A DNA stretch of 64,000 nucleotides, from positions 434,001 through 498,000 of the forward strand of contig OZ245737.1 of NCBI GenBank assembly GCA_965227315.1. Reading direction: 5' to 3'. Position numbers and translations under genes: made by a program. The notes below the pieces were generated by a model. It was not told the origin of the DNA. It saw only the letters and a program-made list of their open reading frames with translations, and searched no databases. Positions 51,686 through 61,159 of the stretch are shown piece by piece. Position 1 is the stretch's first letter. The number at the start of each line of letters is the position of its first letter. The DNA comes from JANQHS01 sp965227315 (GTDB taxonomy: Bacteria; Bacteroidota; Bacteroidia; Cytophagales; CCMP332).

Positions 51686-52732
51686 TCAAAGCGATTGTAC
51701 AAATCTCATCACTTCTTCCCTGAATTTTTCTTCCTCATTCACAAAGGGCTGGTGACCTGAACTTTCAAACAGGACAAACTTCTTCAGGGCTTCAGGAGTG
51801 GAAAGTGTATCATGCACATCCTTTCCCATTTCCGGAGGGATCAGTTCATCATAACGTCCCCAGAGGCTCAGGGTAGGGACATCAATTGCACTCAGGCGAG
51901 AGATCTGATTATCCTCTTCTATTTCATCAAAAAGATTTCTCAGTACCGTTTTCCATTTGCCGGCGATGTATGCGGGAACAGGATTGTATGACGAGAAGAA
52001 AACAGAATTCAAAACCTGAGTTGCGGAAAGGCTAACATTCTCCTCCGGGATCACACCTTCTCCGGGCCGACTTCCGATATAGCTCCTCCAGACATCCTTT
52101 TGTCCATCGGTCTCGATCACTGGATTTGCCAGGGCCCAATCCAGGGCTTGCTGCCAATATGCCGAATCCTCTCCATTTTGGATCTTCTCCACAGCGATAT
52201 TCACCAAAAATTCATGTCTGTATATCCACATATCCTCGGTTCTGGGTACTGCCAGACCATCGATATTGATCCATCCTTCTACCCCACCTCTGCCTTGACT
52301 GAGGTATTCACCACAGGTATATCCCCCATAGCTATGAGACATAAGAATAATGTCCGGCGAACCGTATTTTGCTTTCAGAACCCTGATAGTTGCCTGAATA
52401 TCAAGAACATATTGTTGATTGTTAACCGATTCAACCTTGAAATTTCCCTGCGAATTTCCAGTACCTCTTTGATCAAGATAGGCAATGGCAAAACCGCTTT
52501 CGATCTTATCCCAATTCAGCAGGTTTGATTCTCCAACATCTATTGAAGTCAGCCCCGGGCCTCCATTGACAAAAAGAATAATTTTACCAGAGGCCGTATT
52601 TCCCTTTACCAGTACCGGAAGGATTGCGTCTCCAACCTTGACATGGAACAGATCATTCGCATCCGGTCCGATCTCAAAGGATTCACATGAGATAAGGAAC
52701 GATGAAAAAAGGAGAATGATGAGCCTTTTCAT
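51686..52732 (-). CDS. alpha/beta hydrolase lipoprotein (S33-like)
   Basis: 348 residues. Signal peptide with lipobox LISC (MKRLIILLFSSFLISC), so the enzyme is membrane-anchored in the envelope. The oxyanion motif is NGGPGLTSID, a variant of HGGPG typical of prolyl iminopeptidases (S33). The nucleophile elbow is MSHSYGGYTCGEYL, the acid in GRYDELIPP, and the catalytic His in SSGHQPFVNEE. It acts on an unknown ester or peptide. Overlaps the upstream outer-membrane protein gene by 4 nt. Confidence 0.85.
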   Translation of the reverse strand: MKRLIILLFSSFLISCESFEIGPDANDLFHVKVGDAILPVLVKGNTASGKIILFVNGGPGLTSIDVGESNLLNWDKIESGFAIAYLDQRGTGNSQGNFKVESVNNQQYVLDIQATIRVLKAKYGSPDIILMSHSYGGYTCGEYLSQGRGGVEGWINIDGLAVPRTEDMWIYRHEFLVNIAVEKIQNGEDSAYWQQALDWALANPVIETDGQKDVWRSYIGSRPGEGVIPEENVSLSATQVLNSVFFSSYNPVPAYIAGKWKTVLRNLFDEIEEDNQISRLSAIDVPTLSLWGRYDELIPPEMGKDVHDTLSTPEALKKFVLFESSGHQPFVNEEEKFREEVMRFVQSL

Positions 52733-53313
52733 AAATAATATCTTGCGCTTAACTCCAGAAAGAAATACCCGGTTGAATTCTCAAAATTTGGAACAGCCAC
52801 CATGACCTGTGGTTTTATCTCCCAGCCAAAAGGAATGTCCTTACTCTTTCTATAGTCCTTTCCATAAAGAATCTGAAAACCGGTCAGCAATTGATCATAA
52901 CCTGCCGATACCTGGTTCACATCACCGTTTTGATCCACTTCATAGACATTGGGTATCTGCGTTCTCAGATACCCAAGGGCGAGTCCGGCACCATAGTATC
53001 CACCTCTTTTGCCTTTCCTTAAGATATCGGTTTCCGGAAGAATAAATATCCCTGTCTGATAGCGATGATGATACCAAAACCCAGCGGAAAACCCCGCCCG
53101 CCACAGGACCATTCGGGACTTTTCATTGCCCTTTTTGTTCGTCCATTCTTTGGGTTGCTGCCATAGATAATATGCGACACCCAACTTCAAGCCGGGATGA
53201 GTAATAGCCTCACCGAAGTAGGAAGCATAGATTTCATCTGGTTGTGTGATCCTTTGAGCCTTCGAAAGAAAGGGTAACAGGATCAGGAATAATACGATCA
53301 AAGATTGTTTCAC
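52729..53313 (-). CDS. outer-membrane beta-barrel protein
   Basis: 194 residues starting with GTG at 53313. Signal peptide ends LLPFLSKAQ. The mature part is amphipathic beta strands with aromatic girdle residues (KLGVAYYLWQQ, RAGFSAGFWYHHRYQTGIFI, GYYGAGLALGYLR, ATGYFFLELSARYYL-like end), and the last residue is preceded by YY, a typical barrel C-terminus. It is the first gene of a short operon with the hydrolase lipoprotein. Specific function not evident. Confidence 0.74.
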   Translation of the reverse strand: MKQSLIVLFLILLPFLSKAQRITQPDEIYASYFGEAITHPGLKLGVAYYLWQQPKEWTNKKGNEKSRMVLWRAGFSAGFWYHHRYQTGIFILPETDILRKGKRGGYYGAGLALGYLRTQIPNVYEVDQNGDVNQVSAGYDQLLTGFQILYGKDYRKSKDIPFGWEIKPQVMVAVPNFENSTGYFFLELSARYYL

Positions 53314-53416
53314 AATAGCCGAACTAACGGAATGATAACTCCAAATCCGGTAATTTATTTTGACCGCTAGACTTTTGACAAATAGTAAGCCCTTGCCTCA
53401 GTGATTTTTTGGCCAA

Positions 53417-53464
53417 TAAAAAACCTCCCCAGATCTCGATTATCACCAAGATCGGCGGGGAGGT
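53417..53464 (-). terminator. terminator of the large T9SS gene
   Basis: On the minus strand GACCTCCCC (53465-53457) pairs with GGGGAGGTT (53430-53422) around a large loop with a further AGATC/GATCT pairing, followed by TTTTTTATT. It lies 16 nt after the stop of the 2060-aa gene. The rest of the 166-nt gap to the next gene is unremarkable. Confidence 0.85.
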
Positions 53465-53479
53465 CTTATCATTCACCTG

Positions 53480-56400
53480 CTATTTTATCGTGAAACGGTG
53501 ATAGGAGAACTCGTCGCCCCTGTACACCTTCAATACATAGTTTCCAACGGGTAGTCCCTGCAGATCAAAGTCCTTGGTCAAATGATCGGCAGTCGAACCA
53601 ACCTCATCTTCAAACAACAATACTCCTTTCAGATCAAGGATCTCAAAACGCATATCCTTATCCAGAGTTGGCAGTTCAATGGTGAACTGTCCGGAACTTG
53701 GATTCGGATAAAGGCGAATATCCCTGGCCAACTGACTATCGTTCAATCCCACATTCACAAAGAGCACATGACTAGAGTCATCCACACAGGTTCCATCCCA
53801 GGCGGTAAGTGTCACCAGCCTTGTTCCAGTCGTGGTATAAGTATGGGAGGGGTTAAACTGGTTGCTACTTGTAAAGTCTCCAAAATCCCATAATACGCTA
53901 TCAAATGCTCCGGTAATATTCTCGGTGAAATCGACCGTTGCGCCATTGATGACGAATGTAAAGTCCGAAACCGGAGTCTGGCTGACTTTTCCAAACACGG
54001 TTTCCGGTAGGGTATTACAGCCATTGGCATTTTCACCCCGTACATAGCGCGTTTGACTGCTGGTCGCACCAACTATGGTCAGACTATTTCCTGTACCGAC
54101 CTGATTCAATAGTGTAGGATCATCGTACCAGGCCATGGTGCCGGCAGAGCCGCTGACGGTCAAGGTCAGGTCCCCTACCTCACAAACCTCATCACCCATT
54201 GTTGAGTTGATCACCGGCTGGTTCAAGGCATTGATCACTTTTTCACTACTATCGTTCGCCGGAAGTCCGTCAGCACCTCCATTTGGATTTGAGGTCCAGG
54301 CTCTGATCGTTACAGGTGTTCCGGCCGTAAAGTTGAAAGACCCTAACACTACCTGAGCCGAAGAATTGCCCGTTCCTCCAAACGTATCCAGAAGAGAGGT
54401 ATATGGAACCGCGGTTTGCGGGATGCCATTCAACTCCCAGTTGATCGTCAGGGAATTCACCTGAGTAATTCCAAAATTCAGAATGCTCACGGGAACATCC
54501 AGTACACCTTCACAAGGATCAGCAGGAACGTCGATGGAAACAACTCCAACATCATTGGCAATACCACTTGACAACGGCGTAATGATCACGACACCATCAT
54601 TAAACCTGACGCCACCTACATTATCCTGGTTTATTCCGGAGTTAAAGGATCCGCCTCCTCCACCTTCTGGGAAGCCGGTCGTTGCTCCATGCGACCCGCC
54701 GCCGCCGGAGTATCCGCCGCCACCGCCGGCTCTACGGTTGTTGAAGCTGCTGGCTCCGCCGCCGCCGCCGAATCCTCCTTCACCGCCACTTGTTGCTGCA
54801 ACACCGCCAAGGCCGCCATTGATAAAGGCCTGTCCTCCGGCTGTACCGCCACCATCTCCCAGCAACCCGGCTCCACCATCGGCAGATGAACTGGATGCAC
54901 CACCAAGTCCGGCGGCCCCACCGGCACCGCCAGTACTTCCTGCTCCTGCACCGGCATTTCCTGTACCGGTCACTACAGCATCGGTAACCGCTGTATGAGT
55001 TGCGGCCCAGGAGCCTCCACCACCACCTGCGATGATATATGGATTATTTGCGAGGTCAGTAACAAAGGTTCCTCCGCCTCCGCCAAATTGATTTGTTCCG
55101 GCTCCGACGGGAGGTGCACCTCTCTGCCCGACAAGGACCTTCAGGGGATCACCCGTACCGAAAGTAAACTCCCCACTCATCTTAGCCCCTCTTCCTCCAA
55201 AGGTTCCAAAACCTTGGGCACCAAAGACCTCAATGGTATAAACTCCACCAGAAGGGAAATTCCAGTTTTGAATTCCTCCTATTACCGTGACATTCCCTGC
55301 CAAAGGAGTTCCGGCATAGGCCGCATTACAATCCAATTGGGTAGGACCCGAACTTCCGCTGGCTCCACATGGGAGAAAGCAGAATGAGTTCGGAGGACAT
55401 AGGAACGGGGTAATAAAGAACAAAGGCCCAGCCCATTGTGAAGTATCTCCTGTCGGACATACTTCCCGTACATAAAAATCATAGGCTGTCTCAGATGTCA
55501 ATCCGGTAACCGTAACCATAGGCACCGAACTTGCGGTCCCGGTTCCTGTGATCGGGGTTCCTTGTGGTACCACCACCCATAACCAGCTATTGTTAGACCC
55601 ACCGGCCCATGTGAACTCAGCTGTAGTGCCGGTCATTGGGCCCAAAGTCAATGCTGTCGGCGGCGGCAAACTGGATTGCGCCGTGGTTTCAGCTGTGTCA
55701 TTTCCGCCAACGGTATCAACCACGCCATTGGGAAGACTGGTCCATACCTTCAAGGCATACGGATTATTGGTAGAAAAGTTAAAGCTTCCGAGCAAGACCT
55801 GTGCTGTCGTCACTCCTGCCCCCCCAATGGTATCCAAATTTCCTGTAAAGGAAACCGGGGTTTGAACTATCCCGTCAACACTCCAATTCACATTGGCAGA
55901 TGTTACCTGATTGGTTCCAAAATTGTTGATGGTAGCCACAACATTCTGAGGACCGGGACAAAAGATCGTTGGTGAGTCGATACTGATCACTCCAACATCA
56001 TTGGGCACTCCACTGGAGAGAGGTGTTATGATCACCCTGCCATGTCCGGCCGCAGCCAGGGTTCCAGTCGGATTTCCTCCGGAATTGAAGGATCCGCCTC
56101 CCCCACCTCTATGGGCATTGGAGTTCGTATTGATCTGTCCTCCTCCGCCTCCGGAGTATCCTCCTCCTCCTCCGGAAGATCTCCATCCCGTGGATATAGC
56201 TCCTCCACCACCACCAAATCCTCCTTCATAGGGAGTGCCGCAACCGGTAGTCAATCCTCCTGCAGCCTCATTTAAAAAGCTTAATCCCGATTCCAGACCG
56301 ACACCACAGGTACCTGTTTGTTCCCCATCGGTGAGGAATCCTCCACCACCTCCCGCACGGTTATTTCCATTGGGCACAGCAATACCCCCTCCATTTCCGC

Positions 56401-59400
56401 CGGTTCCACCTATACCTGATCCAGCCGCACCAGATCCCATATTTCCTGAGGTCGTCAAACTTGCATCAGTGCTGGGATCCGCTGCTCCTGGGTTTCCTCC
56501 ACCACCACCGGCAACGATCAATGGTGTAACTCTTCTTCCGGTTATCATTGCGTTTGGAGAGCTCGGGTCGGTCAGAACCACAAAGGTTCCACCTCCACCT
56601 GTTGCAGAGTTATCACCGGGATCAAATCCCTCCTGGCCTGCTACGATCAAGATCGTATCACCGGCCATCAGGCTGAACTCTCCTGTAATGTTGGCTCCCA
56701 ATCCTCCGCTCACTCCTCCACCGGAAGCACCGATGGCATTGATCGAGTAGAAACCCGAAGCTGGTACAACCCAGTATTGAATTCCGTTGAGCGCAGTCAC
56801 ATTTCCGGAGAGCGGCGTTCCGGCATAGGCCGCATTCACCTGGGTCTGGTCTGGCCCAAACCTTCCCGTCTGGCCTGCATTGCTAAAGCAATAGGCCGTT
56901 GGTGGACAGAAGAAGGGAGTTGCGAAGTTCAAGGGGCCAGCCCAAGACGAAGTATCACCCGTTGGGCATACCTCTCGAACATAAAAATCGTAAGCGGTCA
57001 AAGGTGACAGTCCAGTGGCAGTAACATTGGGGACTGAAGTAGCTGATCCGGTTCCTGTGACAGGAACCCCTGCAGGAACGACCGCCCATAACCAACTGTT
57101 GTTTGATCCACCTGACCATGAAAAATCAGCGGTATTGGCCGTCACAATTCCAAGCGTGAGGTTTGATGGCGGGGGAAGACTTGACTGAACAGTTGTGAAT
57201 GTAGAATCATTCGATGGGACAGTATCAACGGCTCCGTTTGGCATACTTGTCCAAACAGCAATATCGTAGGGGTTGTTAGTGGAAAAGTTAAAAGACCCAA
57301 GATTAACCTGCTGGGAAGAAGAGCTCGCTCCACCAACCGTATCCAACAAACCCGTAAAACTCGCTGGAGTCTGTAGAGCACCGTCGACAGACCAGTTTAC
57401 TGTAGCTGAGGTCACTTGGTTTGAGCCAAAATTGGCAATGGTTGCCACGACGTTCTGAGGGCCAGGGCAATAAACGGTTGGAGAATCTATGCTGATCGCG
57501 GCAATATCGTTCGTCGCCCCTGAAGACAATACCTTAAAGATGACCACACCATCATTTGACCTTACGCCTGGAGAATTGCTTTGGTTGATCCCTGCATTAA
57601 AGGAACCACCGCCACCGCCACCAACAGAACCAGGGCTTCCCTGACCGGCGCCACCAGAGTATCCTCCACCGCCGCCACTTCCGAAGGTGGTACTCGGGCT
57701 TCCGCCACCGCCACCGCCGCCGCCAAATCCACCGAAGTGGGTAGCTGCGGTATATCCGTCTCCACCAACACCACCAAGCAAGGCTGCCAAGGCAGGTCCT
57801 CCGCTATTTTCATTTGAGGAACTCGTAAGGTAACCCGCTCCTCCCGGAGAAGCTCCATTACCATTCACCCCAGGGTTTCCAAGACCATTAGCCATCAAAG
57901 TTCCTCCGGCGGTCGTCACCGCATCTAGTCCGGGCAGCGCAGCGGTAACAGAGACATTCGTACCTCCACCCCCACCGGCTACAATAAGGGGTTGTGCTGC
58001 GTTCGCGGTATCCCAAACGAAGGAACCACCTCCACCACCACGGTTTCCGGCTCCAGTTGGATTCAGGTTGCCCGATTGGCCAACGATCACCCTAAGGACA
58101 GAACCACCCAAGAGGTTAAATTCACCTCGCATTCTTGCACCCTTTCCACCAGGGCGGGCCGGTGATCCACCACCTTCAGCTCCAAAAACCTCAATTTCAT
58201 AAAGACCACTGGCAGGTACGGTCCATTGCTGAACACCGTTGACAGAAGTAACCGCTCCGGACAGGTTAGTGCCGTTATATATCGTATTCAATTGAGCCTG
58301 GGTCGGCCCATCTCTTCCAACGGCTCCGCCCGTCAGGAAGCAATATGAATTCGGAGGACATAGAAACGGCGTTGTGAACAGAAAGGGACCTGCCCAAAGT
58401 GAAGTATCTCCGGTAGGGCAAACCTCGCGTACGTAAAACTCATAATCCTGCTCTGGTGTAAGTCCCGTGATCGTGACGTTGGGAACGGCAGTGGGAGTCC
58501 CATTACCAACCAAGGGAGTTCCGGCTGGAAATACCGCCCAAAGCCATGAATTGGCCGAGCCTCCCGTCCAGCTCAGGGTTGCCTGGTTTCCGGAAACTGC
58601 CGTGAGCTGAATATTTGAAGGCGGAGGAAGACTGGATTGTTTTATTGAGTTTGCCGTGTCATTTGTATTGACCGTATCGGCAACACCATTGGGCATGGAC
58701 GTCCAGGCCTTGATATCGTATGGATTATTGGTCGAGAAATTAAAAGAGCCCAGCAAGACCTGCGCGGTATTCGGACCAACTCCTCCGGCGGTATCCAAAG
58801 ATCCCACAAATTTAACCTGGGACTGGGGTACTCCGTCGACGGTCCAATCGATCAAAACGGAGTCCAACATGTTCTGACCATAATTCTGGAGTTTGGCATA
58901 AACGTCGAAGACCCCTGGACAGAAAACCGTAGGGGAATCGATAGAAGCAATGCCGGCATCGTTGGGAGCCGACACCAAAGGAAGTTCTTCATCCCAGCTA
59001 TCTGCAACCTCAGTTGCATCCAGAGCCCGGTTATACATCCTGAATTCGTCCATAAGCACACCCGCAGCCATGGAAGAACTATATGCACCAACGGTAAAAC
59101 CCGTTCCAACAGGGACCGAACCCGTATAAATGGTGGTAGCAACCTGGATACCGTCCACGTAAGCCTTCACATCGCCTGCGGCGACTTCTCTTACGAAATG
59201 AACCACGTGGGGCAAACCGTCGGCCACACCGGGAACATTAAGCGTGAATGGACCACGCAATGTAATGTTATTCGGTCCTGCCGCACCATTGGCAAAGGCT
59301 CGAAAAGAACTGGCCCCGGCATCACCCAGAAAATACTGAAAGGTCGCGGCCTGGGCACCAAAATCGATCCAGAAGGACATGGTCCAATCTCCGGGAATAT

Positions 59401-59662
59401 TGAGTGGCCAACCCGGGTTAACAGAACCCGTTCCTGCTCCCACCAGTGCAGTTCCAAACTGACCTGAACCGCCCTGAGTAACACCCGTTAGTGGAGCGGG
59501 ATTCGTCCCGACCGGAGCGGAGGCTTCATTCGGCACAGTCAGTCCCGCGCCATCGAACTTGTAATACAGAAGTTCCGGAACCGTTCCTGTTTGTGCGAAA
59601 GTGGAAAATGAGAAATAGCAAAGGCATAAGATTAATGTAATCTTGGAGTACAGACTGTTCAT
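53480..59662 (-). CDS. 2060-residue T9SS-secreted adhesin-like protein with triple Gly-rich/FN3 repeats
   Basis: Signal peptide ends FSTFAQ. Order by residue: concanavalin/LamG-like domain about 30-225; three tandem units of about 480-505 residues starting near 237, 721 and 1225. Each unit has a CARDB-like domain (opening SIDSPT...CPG), an FN3-like domain (opening LPPPS, ending PF.CPP), and an ALK-type Gly-rich domain (opening VPASGLY, with GGGGG and GGGGSFN blocks). A fourth partial unit (from about 1707) has only the CARDB part. Then an Ig-like segment, a PKD domain (LWDFGDFTSSNQFNPSHTY) and a T9SS type A tail from about 1983 (RLYPNPSSGQFTIEL). Likely a cell-surface adhesin; ligand unknown. 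Confidence 0.9.
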   Translation of the reverse strand: MNSLYSKITLILCLCYFSFSTFAQTGTVPELLYYKFDGAGLTVPNEASAPVGTNPAPLTGVTQGGSGQFGTALVGAGTGSVNPGWPLNIPGDWTMSFWIDFGAQAATFQYFLGDAGASSFRAFANGAAGPNNITLRGPFTLNVPGVADGLPHVVHFVREVAAGDVKAYVDGIQVATTIYTGSVPVGTGFTVGAYSSSMAAGVLMDEFRMYNRALDATEVADSWDEELPLVSAPNDAGIASIDSPTVFCPGVFDVYAKLQNYGQNMLDSVLIDWTVDGVPQSQVKFVGSLDTAGGVGPNTAQVLLGSFNFSTNNPYDIKAWTSMPNGVADTVNTNDTANSIKQSSLPPPSNIQLTAVSGNQATLSWTGGSANSWLWAVFPAGTPLVGNGTPTAVPNVTITGLTPEQDYEFYVREVCPTGDTSLWAGPFLFTTPFLCPPNSYCFLTGGAVGRDGPTQAQLNTIYNGTNLSGAVTSVNGVQQWTVPASGLYEIEVFGAEGGGSPARPGGKGARMRGEFNLLGGSVLRVIVGQSGNLNPTGAGNRGGGGGSFVWDTANAAQPLIVAGGGGGTNVSVTAALPGLDAVTTAGGTLMANGLGNPGVNGNGASPGGAGYLTSSSNENSGGPALAALLGGVGGDGYTAATHFGGFGGGGGGGGSPSTTFGSGGGGGYSGGAGQGSPGSVGGGGGGSFNAGINQSNSPGVRSNDGVVIFKVLSSGATNDIAAISIDSPTVYCPGPQNVVATIANFGSNQVTSATVNWSVDGALQTPASFTGLLDTVGGASSSSQQVNLGSFNFSTNNPYDIAVWTSMPNGAVDTVPSNDSTFTTVQSSLPPPSNLTLGIVTANTADFSWSGGSNNSWLWAVVPAGVPVTGTGSATSVPNVTATGLSPLTAYDFYVREVCPTGDTSSWAGPLNFATPFFCPPTAYCFSNAGQTGRFGPDQTQVNAAYAGTPLSGNVTALNGIQYWVVPASGFYSINAIGASGGGVSGGLGANITGEFSLMAGDTILIVAGQEGFDPGDNSATGGGGTFVVLTDPSSPNAMITGRRVTPLIVAGGGGGNPGAADPSTDASLTTSGNMGSGAAGSGIGGTGGNGGGIAVPNGNNRAGGGGGFLTDGEQTGTCGVGLESGLSFLNEAAGGLTTGCGTPYEGGFGGGGGAISTGWRSSGGGGGYSGGGGGQINTNSNAHRGGGGGSFNSGGNPTGTLAAAGHGRVIITPLSSGVPNDVGVISIDSPTIFCPGPQNVVATINNFGTNQVTSANVNWSVDGIVQTPVSFTGNLDTIGGAGVTTAQVLLGSFNFSTNNPYALKVWTSLPNGVVDTVGGNDTAETTAQSSLPPPTALTLGPMTGTTAEFTWAGGSNNSWLWVVVPQGTPITGTGTASSVPMVTVTGLTSETAYDFYVREVCPTGDTSQWAGPLFFITPFLCPPNSFCFLPCGASGSSGPTQLDCNAAYAGTPLAGNVTVIGGIQNWNFPSGGVYTIEVFGAQGFGTFGGRGAKMSGEFTFGTGDPLKVLVGQRGAPPVGAGTNQFGGGGGTFVTDLANNPYIIAGGGGGSWAATHTAVTDAVVTGTGNAGAGAGSTGGAGGAAGLGGASSSSADGGAGLLGDGGGTAGGQAFINGGLGGVAATSGGEGGFGGGGGASSFNNRRAGGGGGYSGGGGSHGATTGFPEGGGGGSFNSGINQDNVGGVRFNDGVVIITPLSSGIANDVGVVSIDVPADPCEGVLDVPVSILNFGITQVNSLTINWELNGIPQTAVPYTSLLDTFGGTGNSSAQVVLGSFNFTAGTPVTIRAWTSNPNGGADGLPANDSSEKVINALNQPVINSTMGDEVCEVGDLTLTVSGSAGTMAWYDDPTLLNQVGTGNSLTIVGATSSQTRYVRGENANGCNTLPETVFGKVSQTPVSDFTFVINGATVDFTENITGAFDSVLWDFGDFTSSNQFNPSHTYTTTGTRLVTLTAWDGTCVDDSSHVLFVNVGLNDSQLARDIRLYPNPSSGQFTIELPTLDKDMRFEILDLKGVLLFEDEVGSTADHLTKDFDLQGLPVGNYVLKVYRGDEFSYHRFTIK

Positions 59663-60002
59663 AGATTTGTAATATTCAGAATGTATAAATGTAATCTAAA
59701 TCCTGCGGAAATAACAGTCATATCAGGCTTTAAAGCTCTTGATTATGCATTATTTTGAGTTTTCCTTGAAAGAAAATTAAATGAAAATCCGGTTTTTTCT
59801 CCTTCCATCTTGAAGGAGAACCACATCTTTGAGCATCCGCATTGACATCTCCGAGGATTTTGCAGCTTACCGAGGCCTTGAATGTTATCGCCGAGCATTC
59901 TTTGCAGATTGAATTAGAGAAAAGTCAAGATCCATTGACAGGAAAGCGCTTTTTTCGCTGCTCTTCATCCAGATACCCCATAAGCCTTTCCAACGACAGT
60001 TT
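59663..60002. other. intergenic region upstream of the large T9SS gene (340 nt)
   Basis: Lies between the start of the 2060-aa gene and the 3' end of the AlgJ-like gene. It contains the inverted repeat at 59797-59820 and AT-rich flanks, but no recognisable -7 box upstream of 59662. A 27-residue frame from 59829 and a 62-residue one from 59842 exist on the plus strand; neither has a credible start or neighbour support, so I see no gene here. Confidence 0.6.
59797..59820. repeat. 9-bp perfect inverted repeat
   Basis: TTCTCCTTC (59797-59805) and GAAGGAGAA (59812-59820) around a 6-nt loop. T-run lies before the stem on the plus strand and As follow on the minus strand, so it does not work as a terminator for either neighbour. 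It may be a processing or binding site. Confidence 0.6.
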
Positions 60003-61157
60003 TCAGGAAGACCGCTCATCATCAGGATAATCCTCGATCATGTTCTCCAAAGAGTTCTCGCTGGATATATAGATCAAAACATCTGGTTTATACTCTTCTA
60101 TGATCTCCTCGTTCAATTTATATTTCCAGTTGTCCCAAATAAACATTGTTTCGGAAAAGCATTCCGGAAGGAATTGCGTGGTCTGAGTTCCATAGGAATC
60201 TCTGATCACCAGTGCTTTCGTGCCGGTGTTCAACTTAAAGTTCACATGAACCCATTCATACCAGGTCTTCTGCCTGAACTCTTCAGGTGCCGGGAAACCG
60301 TGGATCTTCCAGGCATGCGACTGAATATCTTCATCAAGGGGGGCAATATCATTCTCATAGATATCCGGAACTCCGATAAGCTTGTAATGGATCCCGTATT
60401 GAATCTTTTCGACTCTCCAATGATACTCATGAAGTGAGGGTATGTTCAGTTCCGGCTTTTGTTTCTTGAGCGAATTGATCACCTTGCCGGATACATAATA
60501 GCCTGCATGCAAATTCCAATGATTATCGAGCTGATAATACCATTTGAATTGAGGGATCTGGCTCCTGAAATCCTCGAGAGGATAATAGACCAGTCCGGGG
60601 AATTTCTCATTCAAAGCATTTGCCAGTACCTGTCCGCGTGGAGCTCCTCTCCGGGCTTTCATAAGCATTGGGATCTTATCTTCATAGACATGGTGCTTGA
60701 TGGGTGCGATCACCCAGATCACGGGTATATCTCTGGCTTCCAGGAAAGCTTTTCTCCTTTCCCATTCCGCAATGAAATAATCGAGCTGTTGTTGAGAAAA
60801 ATCCCACTTACCCTGATAGACCTCCATGGCCTTGTCGTTGAGAAAGTACCATTGATCAGCACCGATGAACATCCTGTCGCGATGCGGCGAGACTTTAAGC
60901 AGGTCAAACTGTAGGCTGTGATAAAGATCCAGAAGCGGCCTTCTGAAGGAAAAATTATCGTCAAAGAATTCATTGTACTGGTTCGGGAATGGGTCAAGAT
61001 GGCTCAAGTCAATATCCACTGAGGATTTGAAAAATCGATTTTCATCCATTTTCTCAAACTCCCAAAGTCCCATACAGTCATTCAGAAGAGGAAGGGAGAT
61101 CATGCCCAGGAAGGCGAACAATAAAACCAATTTTTCAAATTGTGAGGCTCCGGGCAT
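60003..61157 (-). CDS. AlgJ/AlgX-like periplasmic O-acetyltransferase partner (DHHW/SGNH-like)
   Basis: 384 residues with one N-terminal membrane anchor (LVLLFAFLGMISLPLL). The body has the SGNH-like AlgX/AlgJ landmarks: DRMFIGADQWYFLND, VIWVIAPIKHHVYEDKIP, the WYYQLDNHWNLHAGYYVSGK segment (DxxH dyad, D and H in LDNHWN) and the nucleophile region KALVIRDSYGTQTTQFL. In alginate-type systems this protein receives acetyl from the MBOAT partner and transfers it to a polysaccharide in the periplasm. The partner gene ends 2 nt upstream. Target glycan unknown. Confidence 0.83.
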   Translation of the reverse strand: MPGASQFEKLVLLFAFLGMISLPLLNDCMGLWEFEKMDENRFFKSSVDIDLSHLDPFPNQYNEFFDDNFSFRRPLLDLYHSLQFDLLKVSPHRDRMFIGADQWYFLNDKAMEVYQGKWDFSQQQLDYFIAEWERRKAFLEARDIPVIWVIAPIKHHVYEDKIPMLMKARRGAPRGQVLANALNEKFPGLVYYPLEDFRSQIPQFKWYYQLDNHWNLHAGYYVSGKVINSLKKQKPELNIPSLHEYHWRVEKIQYGIHYKLIGVPDIYENDIAPLDEDIQSHAWKIHGFPAPEEFRQKTWYEWVHVNFKLNTGTKALVIRDSYGTQTTQFLPECFSETMFIWDNWKYKLNEEIIEEYKPDVLIYISSENSLENMIEDYPDDERSS

Positions 61158-61159
61158 TG

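Noticed and set aside
54483..54998. Pro-rich 171-residue frame on the plus strand (also 56235-56750)
   Set aside because: Both are mirror images of the Gly-rich domains (GGC/GGT codons read as Pro/Ala on the other strand) inside the 2060-residue gene.
59797..59820. Inverted repeat considered as terminator
   Set aside because: The T-run is on the wrong side of the stem for both strands.
59842..60030. 62-residue plus-strand frame from a TTG before the AlgJ-like gene
   Set aside because: Weak start, no homology pattern, overlaps the 3' end of a good gene on the other strand.
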